Notes under the pieces: generated by a model
Told to the model about the DNA's origin: nothing
Database searches by the model: none
Seen by the model: the letters and a program-made list of their open reading frames with translations, nothing else
Shown here: positions 27,236-35,346 of the stretch, piece by piece
Position numbering within the stretch: the stretch's first letter is position 1
Layout: each line of letters opens with the position of its first letter
DNA from: Archaeoglobi archaeon JdFR-42
GTDB lineage: Archaea > Halobacteriota > Archaeoglobi > Archaeoglobales > JdFR-42
Length of the DNA stretch: 64,000 nt
Direction: 5' to 3'
Assembly: GCA_002010305.1 (NCBI GenBank)
Contig: MTND01000018.1
Location: forward strand, 1-64,000
Program-made: the position numbers and the translations under genes

Positions 27236-27925
27236 TCAATGCTTTATGTCTCTAGATTCACTTTCAACAAGTTTGTTAGCGACTTTTACTGCTTCATCTG
27301 CATCTTTTCCATAACCATCTGCACCGATTTCTTTTGCCCAATCTTCTGTTACAGGACCCCCTCCCACCATCACTTTAATTTTTCCTTTCAAACCATGGCG
27401 TTCTACCTCTTCAATGACCTCCCTCATATAAGGCATTGTGGTAGTCATCAGAGAAGAGCATGCAATAATATCCGCTCCTAGTTCCCGAGCTTTTTCAATG
27501 AACTTCTCTGCTGAAACGTTTGTACCTAAATCATAAACTTCATATCCTGCGGCCTTTAACATCATCGTTACAACATTTTTCCCAATTTCATGGATATCTC
27601 CCTCTACAGTGCCGATTACGCAGATTCCTTTCTTGGTTCTAGACAGATCCTCTTTGGAAATGTGTGGCTCAATAACCTCGATGGCAGCCGTCATGGCATC
27701 CGACGCCATCACTACATGGGGAAGGAATATCTCATCTCTGTGAAACATCTCTCCAACTTCCCGAATTGCTGGAGCTAAACCTTCTTCTATGGCCTTAACT
27801 GGATCTACACCCGCATCCATGGCTTCCTTTGCAGCATTCCTGGCCGCATCAACATCAAAGTTCAAAATCGCCTCTTTCAGTTTTTTAAAGTATTCTTCCA
27901 TGCTGAATCCCCCAAATAGCATCAC
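27236..27925 (-). CDS. Corrinoid (methylcobamide) protein, MtmC/MttC-like
   Basis: 229 residues as listed. The ATG at 27901, behind GGGGGATT, is the likely start (221 residues, MEEYFKKL). The N-terminal four-helix cap is followed by a B12-binding Rossmann domain with GDIHEIGKN (the histidine is the lower cobalt ligand), the SSLMTTTM region and GGGPVTEDWAKEIGADGYG. It shuttles a methyl group between the MtmB-family enzyme and the MtbA-like enzyme. First gene of the three-gene operon. No reductive activase (RamA) gene is seen in the window. Confidence 0.95.
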   Translation of the reverse strand: MMLFGGFSMEEYFKKLKEAILNFDVDAARNAAKEAMDAGVDPVKAIEEGLAPAIREVGEMFHRDEIFLPHVVMASDAMTAAIEVIEPHISKEDLSRTKKGICVIGTVEGDIHEIGKNVVTMMLKAAGYEVYDLGTNVSAEKFIEKARELGADIIACSSLMTTTMPYMREVIEEVERHGLKGKIKVMVGGGPVTEDWAKEIGADGYGKDADEAVKVANKLVESESRDIKH

Positions 27926-27934
27926 TAATTAAAA

Positions 27935-27962
27935 TTATATTAAAATTGACGTAAACATGTTC
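27935..27962 (-). promoter_or_regulatory. Promoter and AACATGTT palindrome of the corrinoid operon
   Basis: On the minus strand a TATA element (TTTAATATAATTTT, about 27935-27948) has AACATGTT (27954-27961) about 15 bases upstream. Initiation about 25 bases past the TATA would fall near 27918. That is inside the listed ORF start, and supports translation from 27901. The same palindrome occurs in the CoA-gene promoter at 30847. Confidence 0.55.
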
Positions 27963-27967
27963 AATTA

Positions 27968-28672
27968 TTAAAATTTATTATCTCTTATAATATTTACAAT
28001 ATTATTTAATATAGAGCGCTCAACACTTCTTATTTTCCTTGAAACAGCTGCTTTGGATATCTTCTCCCTTTTAGAGATCTCCGTTATATTAACCCTCCGG
28101 GGCCATTCATAGTATCCATTCTCAACAATTTCTCTAAACAGCTTAAGCTGAGAACTTTTTAAACTCCGAATGGTGTTGAAAAAATCAATCAGGTCTTCAT
28201 AAGATTTAACCAACCAGCAAAAAAATTCAGGAGGAATATCTATGGTGCTAGTGAGATCCACATCACTTGTATCTTTCAAGTAATTCACGGCTCTCTTTCT
28301 TGAATTTAGATCCTCAAAAGTAACAAGCCATCTTTCTTTTCCGCCTTCAACACTCATTGTACCAAGTATAAAGCCACCACTATCCCGAATTTCCTTATAA
28401 AGTTCGGTAGTGTTTGTGATAAGACACAACTCTGCAGAATTATCTTTTTTAGATATGATCTTAATATATCTCAACTGTGGATAAGAATTAATAATATTTA
28501 TGGTCTTTTCCAATTCTTTCCTATCAGCTGATTTTATTACACACTTGGTCTTTTCATACCCTGGACAAACAGGCCTAAAGGGTAAAACTTCGATAGAACT
28601 ATCTACTTTATCGGTAGTATAAATGAAAATACAGTCTGGTTGATACTTTATATTGACGACGTCAATTCTCAT
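27968..28672 (-). CDS. Bat-type HTH regulator of the methyltransferase operon
   Basis: 234 residues. The N-terminal part (about 1-170) is a sensor-like alpha/beta region without recognised ligand motif. The C-terminal HTH_10 (bat-like) domain has LKSSQLKLFREIVENGYYEWP and then ISKAAVSRKIRSVE as the recognition helix. Archaeal proteins of this type often regulate adjacent methyltransferase or redox genes. It is encoded 42 bases upstream of the corrinoid gene in the same direction. A TATA element (ATATTTATAAAC) lies at about 28694-28706. Target sites may be the AACATGTT palindromes. Confidence 0.82.
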   Translation of the reverse strand: MRIDVVNIKYQPDCIFIYTTDKVDSSIEVLPFRPVCPGYEKTKCVIKSADRKELEKTINIINSYPQLRYIKIISKKDNSAELCLITNTTELYKEIRDSGGFILGTMSVEGGKERWLVTFEDLNSRKRAVNYLKDTSDVDLTSTIDIPPEFFCWLVKSYEDLIDFFNTIRSLKSSQLKLFREIVENGYYEWPRRVNITEISKREKISKAAVSRKIRSVERSILNNIVNIIRDNKF

Positions 28673-29083
28673 CGCACTATGTCAAAAATTGTCACTAATG
28701 TTTATAAATATTTCCATGGTTGAATAATAATCAAATTAATTTGTGAGCTCTCAAGTTTTCTTTATTATAGTTCCCAAGATCGAGCAGCCATATCCTAAAC
28801 TAAATTTTAGATATCAAGGGGTTGAAAACAGGATTGTTAATCAATTGATCTTAAACTTTCAGAGATTGATGCTGAAAGGGAAAGGAGAGAGCAGAGGGCA
28901 ACACAATTAGCAAGTAAAGATAGGTGCGATAATTCTGTTCTCAAATCTTCAGTAAGAGTTCTGAACTCTATCTTTTATACTGATTTTTCGATTTCCAAGA
29001 GGGTGGAGGATAAAAAATGTAACCTCCAGACTTCAACCAGATTTTATAGCACCGTAATCGTCACTTCTGAATCTTCTAATTCA
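28673..29083. other. Intergenic region
   Basis: No coding frame is recognised. It has the promoter of the HTH regulator at the left, with two TGTCA direct repeats, and an imperfect palindrome ATATCCTAAACTAAATTTTAGATATC near 28789-28814 of unknown role. The rest is AT-rich with no visible structure. Confidence 0.5.
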
Positions 29084-29932
29084 TCAAATCTCAAATTTTC
29101 TTTTCAGTTCATCTTTAGGAAACTCGAGTTTTCTAATGCCTGTTGGGTCTACCTCATTTCTTAAGATTTCTAATTCTTCTTCAGTAGGATGAGATGTTAC
29201 ACCCACTTCATCCGGTACCACCGGAGTAAACATGGTATTCTCCAAGATGTCTTCCACTGTAACGTCTGGATGTACAGTTTCGAGTTTCATTATTTTGGAT
29301 TTCTCATCAAATCCAAACACACACAACTCAGTAACGACTTTGTATGGGCCCCCTCCATGGATACCGAGCTTTTCTCTGCTATCGCCTCCCTGATAGAAAC
29401 CTGTGGATGTTATAAAATCCACTTTGTCAACCAGAGTATATATCTCTCTGCCACTACTGCTAACTCTCTTTCTATGTCTGGTTGTCCATATTATAAACTT
29501 ATTCACCTCACAGGATAGGTTGGCTCCACCTGCTCCCCCTGGTAGCTTAACTTTAATATCATCGATACCCCCTATCAGTGAATTATTTAAATTTCCATAC
29601 TTGTCGATCTGTCCTCCACTGAAATACATCACATCCATCTCCCCTCTTGCAGCAAGATTAAATATGTAATCGACTGTCAGAATTGCCTCGGCTCCCTCAA
29701 AAAGTACCGCATCCTGAGTCATAGTCGGAAGGAATGGGGGTGTTGGATTCATTGCTCCGCCAGTACCGGCAAAATAAACGGAATTTGGTGCATGAGTTAG
29801 CTTGGCCAGTCTAGAAGCAACCATGGGGAGCGGAGAGGCGACACCATGGAATACCACATCCCCATCTTTAATCAGCCTCGCCATAGTTACGGCCATCAGT
29901 TCATCTATGGTATACTCCATCTTTATCACCAC
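29084..29932 (-). CDS. Class I CoA-transferase-like beta subunit (GctB/IpdB-like) lacking the catalytic Glu
   Basis: 282 residues. YTIDELMAVTMARLIKDGD and LTHAPN match the GctB/IpdB type. In GctB the segment after HAPN contains the catalytic glutamate (FESGG). Here it reads YFAGTGGA, so the acidic nucleophile is absent. IpdB of cholesterol ring-cleaving IpdAB also lacks it and acts as a C-C hydrolase. A hydrolase on a cyclic acyl-CoA is therefore as plausible as CoA transfer. Overlaps its partner by 7 bases. Confidence 0.82.
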   Translation of the reverse strand: MVIKMEYTIDELMAVTMARLIKDGDVVFHGVASPLPMVASRLAKLTHAPNSVYFAGTGGAMNPTPPFLPTMTQDAVLFEGAEAILTVDYIFNLAARGEMDVMYFSGGQIDKYGNLNNSLIGGIDDIKVKLPGGAGGANLSCEVNKFIIWTTRHRKRVSSSGREIYTLVDKVDFITSTGFYQGGDSREKLGIHGGGPYKVVTELCVFGFDEKSKIMKLETVHPDVTVEDILENTMFTPVVPDEVGVTSHPTEEELEILRNEVDPTGIRKLEFPKDELKRKFEI

Positions 29933-30798
29933 GTTTTCCAGTTAGTTATTTTTTCTATATCTATCAACTCAAGATACTCTTCATGGGATTTTGGACCAAA
30001 CACGTATTTATCCAAATACTGTTGAAAATTATCAGGATCTCTCGCAAGCCTCACATACTCCCCCATGTGATCTTTATCGTAAGTGTAATCTGGATACAGA
30101 GCAGTTGGATGAGCACCATATGGAACCTCTACGACCGCTGTCACCTCAAAATATGGTATATGGGGTTCCCTATCGAGTCTGTCCACAACTTTCTCAGCTG
30201 TGACGACCACTTTCTTGGAGGCTCGGGCCATCAAGATGTCCGCAACATAGGGTTTCGAGATGATAGTGTTCCCTTTTTTATCTGCAATCCGGGCGTGAAG
30301 AACTGTTACATCCGGTTCAAGAGCTGGAATTGCTATTAGAGTCTGGCCTGTTATCGGACACTTGAATTTCTTGAATTCTGGATGTAATTTCATAATATCA
30401 CTGGTTTCGAAGTTTAAGTGGGGTAGAAATGGCACACCCAGTGCTGCCGCTCTAAGACCATAAATCAAGGAATTACAACCATCTTCTTTAGAAATAACTT
30501 CTCCTTTCTCCACAGCTCTCCTGAAATTGGGAGCAAGACCAAAATCGAATTCAAAGCCTACATATGTATTCTGGACATACTTTACAATTCCTCCGCCCAC
30601 AGCAAGATCGATATCAAATCCATGAGCAGTACCGACAGTATGCAGATCTTTAACCCTTTGCCTAATCAGTTCTCTGATGAATGCAATTGGTTCCCTTACA
30701 CTGAGGGCACCACCAAATGCTATGATGTCCCCGTCTTTTACCAGCTTTGCAGCGTCTTCCAGAGACATTTTTTTATCAGATTCCGGAAATACTCCCAT
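29926..30798 (-). CDS. Class I CoA-transferase-like alpha subunit (GctA/IpdA-like)
   Basis: 290 residues. MSLEDAAKLVKDGDIIAFGG and the long glycine-rich AVGGGIVKYV segment mark the alpha subunit of this family. It pairs with the beta subunit, which overlaps it by 7 bases. GGGGATT precedes the ATG at 30798. Known relatives act on glutaconyl-CoA (transferases) or open cyclic acyl-CoA (IpdA). Because the beta partner lacks its glutamate, the IpdAB-type reaction deserves consideration. The promoter is divergent from the acyl-CoA synthetase operon. Confidence 0.85.
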   Translation of the reverse strand: MGVFPESDKKMSLEDAAKLVKDGDIIAFGGALSVREPIAFIRELIRQRVKDLHTVGTAHGFDIDLAVGGGIVKYVQNTYVGFEFDFGLAPNFRRAVEKGEVISKEDGCNSLIYGLRAAALGVPFLPHLNFETSDIMKLHPEFKKFKCPITGQTLIAIPALEPDVTVLHARIADKKGNTIISKPYVADILMARASKKVVVTAEKVVDRLDREPHIPYFEVTAVVEVPYGAHPTALYPDYTYDKDHMGEYVRLARDPDNFQQYLDKYVFGPKSHEEYLELIDIEKITNWKTW

Positions 30799-30819
30799 CT
30801 AATCCCCACATAACCTTAA

Positions 30820-30876
30820 ACAATCAAAATACTTAAAAATGATGTTAAACATGTTTCAAGAAACGTTTATAAATAC
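30820..30876. promoter_or_regulatory. Divergent promoter region with AAACATGTTT palindrome
   Basis: The perfect 10-bp palindrome AAACATGTTT (30847-30856) lies between a minus-strand TATA-like element (ATTTTTAAGTATTT, about 30822-30835) for the CoA-transferase-like operon and a plus-strand TATA element (TTTATAAATA, about 30867-30876) for the acyl-CoA synthetase operon. One regulator bound here could control both. The same core occurs upstream of the corrinoid operon. Confidence 0.55.
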
Positions 30877-30906
30877 CTATTTATAATTATTATCAAAGGG
30901 ATTTCC

Positions 30907-32319
30907 ATGAGTGGGTGTGAGAGTGATTCCTTAATTGGTATACATGCTCTCTTTAATCCAAGCACTGTTGCTCTGATAGGGGCTTCAGATGAAAAAGGAA
31001 AGATTGGTTACGTTTTTATGAGAAACCTTATTGAAAGATTTGAGGGCAAGGTCTACCCAATCCACCCATCAAAAGAGGAGATTCAGGGGATCAAAGCATA
31101 CAAAAGTGTTCTAGATGTTCCTGAAGGAATTGATCTCGCTGTAATTCTGATTCCACCAAAAATCGTCCCTTCTGTTGTTAGTGAATGTGGAAAAAAAGGT
31201 GTTAAGGCTGTCGTTGTTATTACAGCAGGATTTAAAGAAATTGGAGGAGAAGGAGCTAAACTAGAAAGAGAATTGGTAGAAATCGGAAAAAATACAGGAG
31301 TTAGAATAGTTGGACCGAATTGTTTCGGAGTGATGAACCTGAACATTGGATTAAACGCAAGTATGGCCCTGGGAACCCCAGAAGAGGGGGGAGATATCGC
31401 TTTTATTACCCAAAGCGGAGCATATGGGATGGCATTATATAGCTTTGCAGTAGATGCTGGAATGAAATTCGGGAAAATGCTCTCTCTTGGCAATAAGGCC
31501 GATGTGGACGAAGTTGATGCTCTTGAGTATTTGAAAGACGATCCAGAGACTAAAGTAATCCTTCTATTCCTGGAATCAGTTCAAAGGGGCAGGAGGTTCT
31601 TTGAGCTTACCAAAGAGATATCTAAACAAAAGCCAATTATTGCAACCAAGTCTGGAAGGACGTTGGGCTCAGCAAGGGCTGCAGCGTCACATACAGGAGC
31701 AATAGTTGGAGACTTTACAGCATATTCCACTGCTTTCCAGCAGGCAGGAGTTATATTTTCAAAAACTGGGTTAGGGATGATTGACTATGCCAAAGCATTC
31801 GACTGGCAGCCATTGCCTGAAGGAAACAGAGTGGGAATTATAACCAATTCCGGTGGAACTGGAGTTGAACTGGTGGATCTATGTTATGAGAATGGACTGG
31901 AAGTTCCCGAATTACCTCCTGAAGTACAGGAAAGGCTCAAACCTCAAATGGTCCCTTTTGCGAGTCCAAAAAATCCTGTGGACATAACTCCCGACTGGAA
32001 AGGTTTTAAAAAACTCTACTATTCAGTTCCTATAGAATTTTTCGAATGTGATGAAATTGATATCCTTATTCCGATAGTTCTTGGTAGAGTTGCAATGGAT
32101 GTTGAGGCAGTTAAGGCTTTGAAAAGAGCTGTAATTGAGAAACAGAAAGAGGAGGGCTTTAGAAAACCTGTCTTAGTTTGCTGGATTTCATTGAAAGAGC
32201 ATGAAGCTAACATGAGGATCCTAGAAGATGCTGGGATTCCATGCTATACTTCCCCAGAAAGAGCGGCAGAGGTTGCTGGAGCCATGGTCAGATATATGAA
32301 CTACCTGAGGGAGGGATAG
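30907..32319 (+). CDS. ADP-forming acyl-CoA synthetase, alpha subunit
   Basis: 470 residues. The N-terminal CoA-binding Rossmann domain (VALIGASDEKGKIG) is followed by two succinyl-CoA-ligase-like domains. The phosphorylated active-site histidine is H262 in AAASHTGAIVGD. With the beta subunit it converts acyl-CoA, ADP and phosphate to the free acid, CoA and ATP, or the reverse. It therefore conserves energy during acid formation or activates acids. AAAGGGATT precedes the ATG. Substrate breadth is unknown. Confidence 0.94.
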   Translation: MSGCESDSLIGIHALFNPSTVALIGASDEKGKIGYVFMRNLIERFEGKVYPIHPSKEEIQGIKAYKSVLDVPEGIDLAVILIPPKIVPSVVSECGKKGVKAVVVITAGFKEIGGEGAKLERELVEIGKNTGVRIVGPNCFGVMNLNIGLNASMALGTPEEGGDIAFITQSGAYGMALYSFAVDAGMKFGKMLSLGNKADVDEVDALEYLKDDPETKVILLFLESVQRGRRFFELTKEISKQKPIIATKSGRTLGSARAAASHTGAIVGDFTAYSTAFQQAGVIFSKTGLGMIDYAKAFDWQPLPEGNRVGIITNSGGTGVELVDLCYENGLEVPELPPEVQERLKPQMVPFASPKNPVDITPDWKGFKKLYYSVPIEFFECDEIDILIPIVLGRVAMDVEAVKALKRAVIEKQKEEGFRKPVLVCWISLKEHEANMRILEDAGIPCYTSPERAAEVAGAMVRYMNYLREG

Positions 32320-32322
32320 TCT

Positions 32323-33006
32323 GTGAAAATAAAAAAGTATATTGAAAAAGCAATGCAAGAGGGGCGCAGTCTGCTAACCGAACTGGAGAGCAAGGAGATC
32401 TTATTAGGATATGGGATAAATGTTGAAATAGGCGAACTGGTCAGAAGTGAAGAAGAGCTTGAAAAAATCTCAGACAAAATTGAATACCCTGTTGTTTTAA
32501 AAATCCTCTCCCCTCAAATCACTCATAAATCAGATGTAGGGGGAGTTAAACTTAATATTGATAAACCAAAATTGCTGGAAACTTATTCAGAACTTATCAA
32601 ATCTGTTAAAAAGAAAGCACCGGATGCTCAAATTGAGGGAGTTCTTGTCCAAAAAATGCATCAGGGTTACGAGACTATTGTGGGTATGTACAAAGATTCG
32701 CAATTTGGGCCAATAATCATGTTCGGTCTCGGTGGGATTTTTGTAGAAATCCTGAAAGATGTCTCATTTAGGCTACCTCCACTATCAAAAAAAGAAGCCA
32801 TGAAAATGATTAAAGGAATAAAAGGATATCCCTTATTAGAGGGGGTCCGGGGTAAAGAGGGAGCAGACATTAACGCTCTGGCAGAATTAATATCCAGATT
32901 TTCTAAATTCGTAATGGAGAATGAAGAAATAAAAGAAGTAGATCTCAATCCCGTTATTGTCAATAAAGATGGAGCTGTTGTAGTAGATGCAAGAATCGTT
33001 ATATAG
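32323..33006 (+). CDS. ADP-forming acyl-CoA synthetase, beta subunit (ATP-grasp)
   Basis: 227 residues with a GTG start, 3 bases after the alpha subunit stop. ATP-grasp fold: PVVLKILSPQITHKSDVGGVKLN, containing the second phosphohistidine candidate H68, and a C-terminal acidic EVDLNPVIV for Mg-ATP. It forms the heteromeric enzyme with the alpha subunit. Ends in TAG. The separate alpha and beta genes, not a fusion, follow the Pyrococcus-type arrangement. Confidence 0.94.
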   Translation: MKIKKYIEKAMQEGRSLLTELESKEILLGYGINVEIGELVRSEEELEKISDKIEYPVVLKILSPQITHKSDVGGVKLNIDKPKLLETYSELIKSVKKKAPDAQIEGVLVQKMHQGYETIVGMYKDSQFGPIIMFGLGGIFVEILKDVSFRLPPLSKKEAMKMIKGIKGYPLLEGVRGKEGADINALAELISRFSKFVMENEEIKEVDLNPVIVNKDGAVVVDARIVI

Positions 33007-33404
33007 CTTTAGAAGGTTTTAAAGATGCAAGAATATAATTAATTATTTTATATTTATATGAAATATCAACTAACTCCAGAATGGCTCTATCATGTAACTC
33101 CAATTATCTGTAGCCCATCCTGCATTTCTTTATCACCCAGCTTAAAACATAACCAGTTCTAAATTCCCCTCATCTCAATTCTCTTTTTTGTCTAATTTAT
33201 ACTAAATTAACATATATTTTAAAATCAGAGATGTTTATCCAAAAAAATTAAAAAATAAATTAATCAGAGGGGAAGGCTCTATCAAAATTTTCAAAAATCA
33301 CGTGATATACTTCAACCCACATAGAATATTTACAATCCTCCTACATCCCAACAAACTTCAGGAGAGTCGAAATAAAAATCAAAATGATGTAATTCAAATC
33401 TATA
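33007..33404. other. Intergenic region
   Basis: AT-rich, with no recognised gene or stable structure. A TTTTATATTTATATGAAATATC tract just past the synthetase stop is T-rich enough to act as terminator. Confidence 0.5.
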
Positions 33405-33476
33405 AGCCGCCGGGGGGATTTGAACCCCCGTCCTGCTGATTACGAGTCAGCCGCTATACCACTAAGCCACGGCGGC
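33405..33476 (-). tRNA. tRNA-Thr (anticodon CGT)
   Basis: 72 bases on the minus strand. The acceptor GCCGCCG pairs with CGGCGGC, discriminator U, no encoded CCA. The anticodon stem GCTGA/TCAGC encloses CTCGTAA, giving CGU (codon ACG). The T-arm is GGGGG-TTCAAAT-CCCCC. The D-arm is GGCTTAGTGGTATAGC. No intron. Confidence 0.95.
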
Positions 33477-33567
33477 ATCCAGAATGTATGAGATACTCTT
33501 ACTCTTATACAATCACGACCTGTGATATACTTCTAAATTCGATAATACTGTCAACTATGCTGATAGA

Positions 33568-33588
33568 CTGTAATTTTATGATTTACAA
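33568..33588. promoter_or_regulatory. Degenerate copy of the TTGTAAATC palindrome
   Basis: CTGTAATTT-TAT-GATTTACAA. The right arm is identical to the 10296 operator, and the left arm matches at 6 of 9 positions. It lies between the tRNA-Thr and cytochrome genes. It could be a weak site of the same regulator, or chance in AT-rich DNA. Confidence 0.35.
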
Positions 33589-33630
33589 TTCGTTTATAAA
33601 TCCTACGGTTACAATCCAGAGAATACTACT

Positions 33631-33688
33631 GGAAAACTTCATAAATTGTTGGAATAACCGGAAAACTTCATAAATTGTTGGAATAACC
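33631..33688. repeat. Perfect 29-bp tandem duplication
   Basis: Two adjacent identical copies of GGAAAACTTCATAAATTGTT plus GGAATAACC (33631-33659 and 33660-33688). A recent tandem duplication or slippage in the cytochrome upstream region. Function unknown. Confidence 0.9.
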
Positions 33689-33821
33689 TCTAAAAAGAAA
33701 TACAATAGCCATATTATAAATCACGATAATTTCTAATTTAATCTACTGAATTTAACCTCTTATTCAATATTAACTCATAATATTTATATATCATGACTAC
33801 GAGTATAATAATGGTGATGAA

Positions 33822-35024
33822 ATGCATTTAAGGAGACTATTTCTGACCCTGTTGATAGCAATAGCGGTAGCTGGAGTTGCTTCAGCAGCCGAGTATGTGG
33901 GGTCAGAGAAGTGCAAGGTGTGTCATTCAGATATATACGATGATTTCATAAAAACAGGACACCCTTACAAACTAAGGCCAGCAGACGAGGCAAGAGCTGG
34001 CAGTCCTGAGAATGGTATCAGAGCAGTAACTGAGATCCCAGAAGGAGTCTCATGGGATGATGTGAGTTATGTCATTGGAGGGGTGTGGTGGAAAACTAGA
34101 TTCATAAATGAGACTGGATATATCATAACGGGGGACAAAGTTCAGTACAACATAGAGACAGGTGAGTGGGTAGCCTACCATCCTGGAGAAGTGAAGCCAT
34201 ACAATTGTGGGAGATGTCACACAACCGGCTACAGTGAAGATGGAAACCAAGATGGACTTCCTGGACTTGAGGGTACATGGGCATTTCCAGGAATAGAGTG
34301 TGAAGCATGCCATGGTCCAGGAGGGGACCACATTAAAGCCCCAAGCAAAGATAACATCGTAAAAGATGAATCCAAAGAACTCTGTGGTAAATGTCACATC
34401 AGGGGTGATAAAGATTCCATTCCTGCCAAAGGTGGATTTATTCGACATCATGAACAGTACAACGAGCTATTGGCATCTCCTATGAAAGACCTAAACTGTG
34501 TGACCTGCCATGATCCCCACAAAAGCGTTAAGAATCCGACCGTCACAGATGCCATAAAAATAGGATGCGAGAGCTGCCATAGCGATGCTGCAAAGGAATA
34601 TGAAGGTACTGTAATGGACAAAGCTGGTGTAGAGTGTATTGACTGTCACATGCCTAGAGCCAGTAAATCAGCCGTTGCTAAGTCCCAGTACGAAGGAGAT
34701 ATAAGAACCCATCTCTTTGCTATTAGCATCGATCCAAACGCAAAGATATTCACTGACGACGGGAAATATGTGGCAGGAGGGTATGTAACAGTTGAATATG
34801 CGTGTCTTGGCTGTCATAAAGACAAAGACAGAGAATGGGCTCTGAAATACGCTCCAAAGGCAATGACACTAAAAGAGGAAGTGAAACCAACACCACCAGC
34901 AACTCCGAAACCGACAACACCACCACCGACACCAACTCCGACACCAGAGAAACAGCCTGGCTTTGAAGCAATCTTCGCAATAGCAGGAGTGCTGGCAGTC
35001 CTGTACTTCCTTAGAAGGAAATAA
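33822..35024 (+). CDS. Eight-heme c-type cytochrome, surface-anchored by PGF-CTERM
   Basis: 400 residues. Signal peptide (FLTLLIAIAVAGVASA), then eight CxxCH motifs with cysteines starting at 31, 129, 160, 188, 226, 249, 272 and 328. A Pro/Thr-rich spacer (about 356-377) leads to a PGF-CTERM anchor (QPGF, hydrophobic helix, RRK), the archaeosortase processing signal. It should sit on the outer face of the cell envelope and carry electrons outward or between complexes. A TATA element (TATTTATATATC) lies about 35 bases upstream, and GGTGAT precedes the ATG. Its C-terminal coding DNA is identical over 89 bp with the S-layer gene at 56829. Confidence 0.93.
   Translation: MHLRRLFLTLLIAIAVAGVASAAEYVGSEKCKVCHSDIYDDFIKTGHPYKLRPADEARAGSPENGIRAVTEIPEGVSWDDVSYVIGGVWWKTRFINETGYIITGDKVQYNIETGEWVAYHPGEVKPYNCGRCHTTGYSEDGNQDGLPGLEGTWAFPGIECEACHGPGGDHIKAPSKDNIVKDESKELCGKCHIRGDKDSIPAKGGFIRHHEQYNELLASPMKDLNCVTCHDPHKSVKNPTVTDAIKIGCESCHSDAAKEYEGTVMDKAGVECIDCHMPRASKSAVAKSQYEGDIRTHLFAISIDPNAKIFTDDGKYVAGGYVTVEYACLGCHKDKDREWALKYAPKAMTLKEEVKPTPPATPKPTTPPPTPTPTPEKQPGFEAIFAIAGVLAVLYFLRRK
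34891..34979 (+). repeat. 89-bp identical C-terminal module (copy 1)
   Basis: This stretch encodes the Thr-Pro linker and the start of the PGF-CTERM anchor. Read on the plus strand it is identical to the reverse complement of 56877-56965 in the S-layer gene. The flanking coding sequence then diverges at synonymous and nonsynonymous sites. Confidence 0.9.
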
Positions 35025-35346
35025 ATTACTTTTTTATTTTTTTATATGGTTTATTTTACTTAGCATCATTTTATCCTAGTTCATTCTGTATTAAGATTAA
35101 TTTTAGGATTATATTCTACAAATATATTATAATTACATTTTACAACTACTATTATAAATCGTGTCAAGCTCTACAGTCTGTACCAATCAGCGCCACCCAG
35201 TATAGTCCAGTAATTTTTACACTCCACCCAGATCAACTGATGAACTCAGGACCAGACTTATTTTAACTCCTGAAGATAGTGTAACCACTAAAGGCTGTAA
35301 GGAGTATAGAATACCTTATATACCTTATATCAAATTCAGTTAGCGG
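35025..35346. other. Intergenic region with a short shared motif
   Basis: After the terminator the region holds TCTGTACCAATCAGCGCCACCCAG (35177-35200), 20 of 24 bases identical to a motif at 42644-42667. Two CTTATAT(A/C)-type TATA elements precede tatC. Nothing else is recognised. Confidence 0.5.
35027..35045 (+). terminator. T-rich terminator after the cytochrome gene
   Basis: TTACTTTTTTATTTTTTTA begins a few bases after the TAA stop, a typical archaeal oligo-T terminator. Confidence 0.65.

Noticed and set aside
28789-28814. Iron-box-like palindrome in the 28.7-29.1 kb spacer
   Set aside because: The arms are imperfect, the spacing differs from the feoB site, and no gene start lies close downstream.
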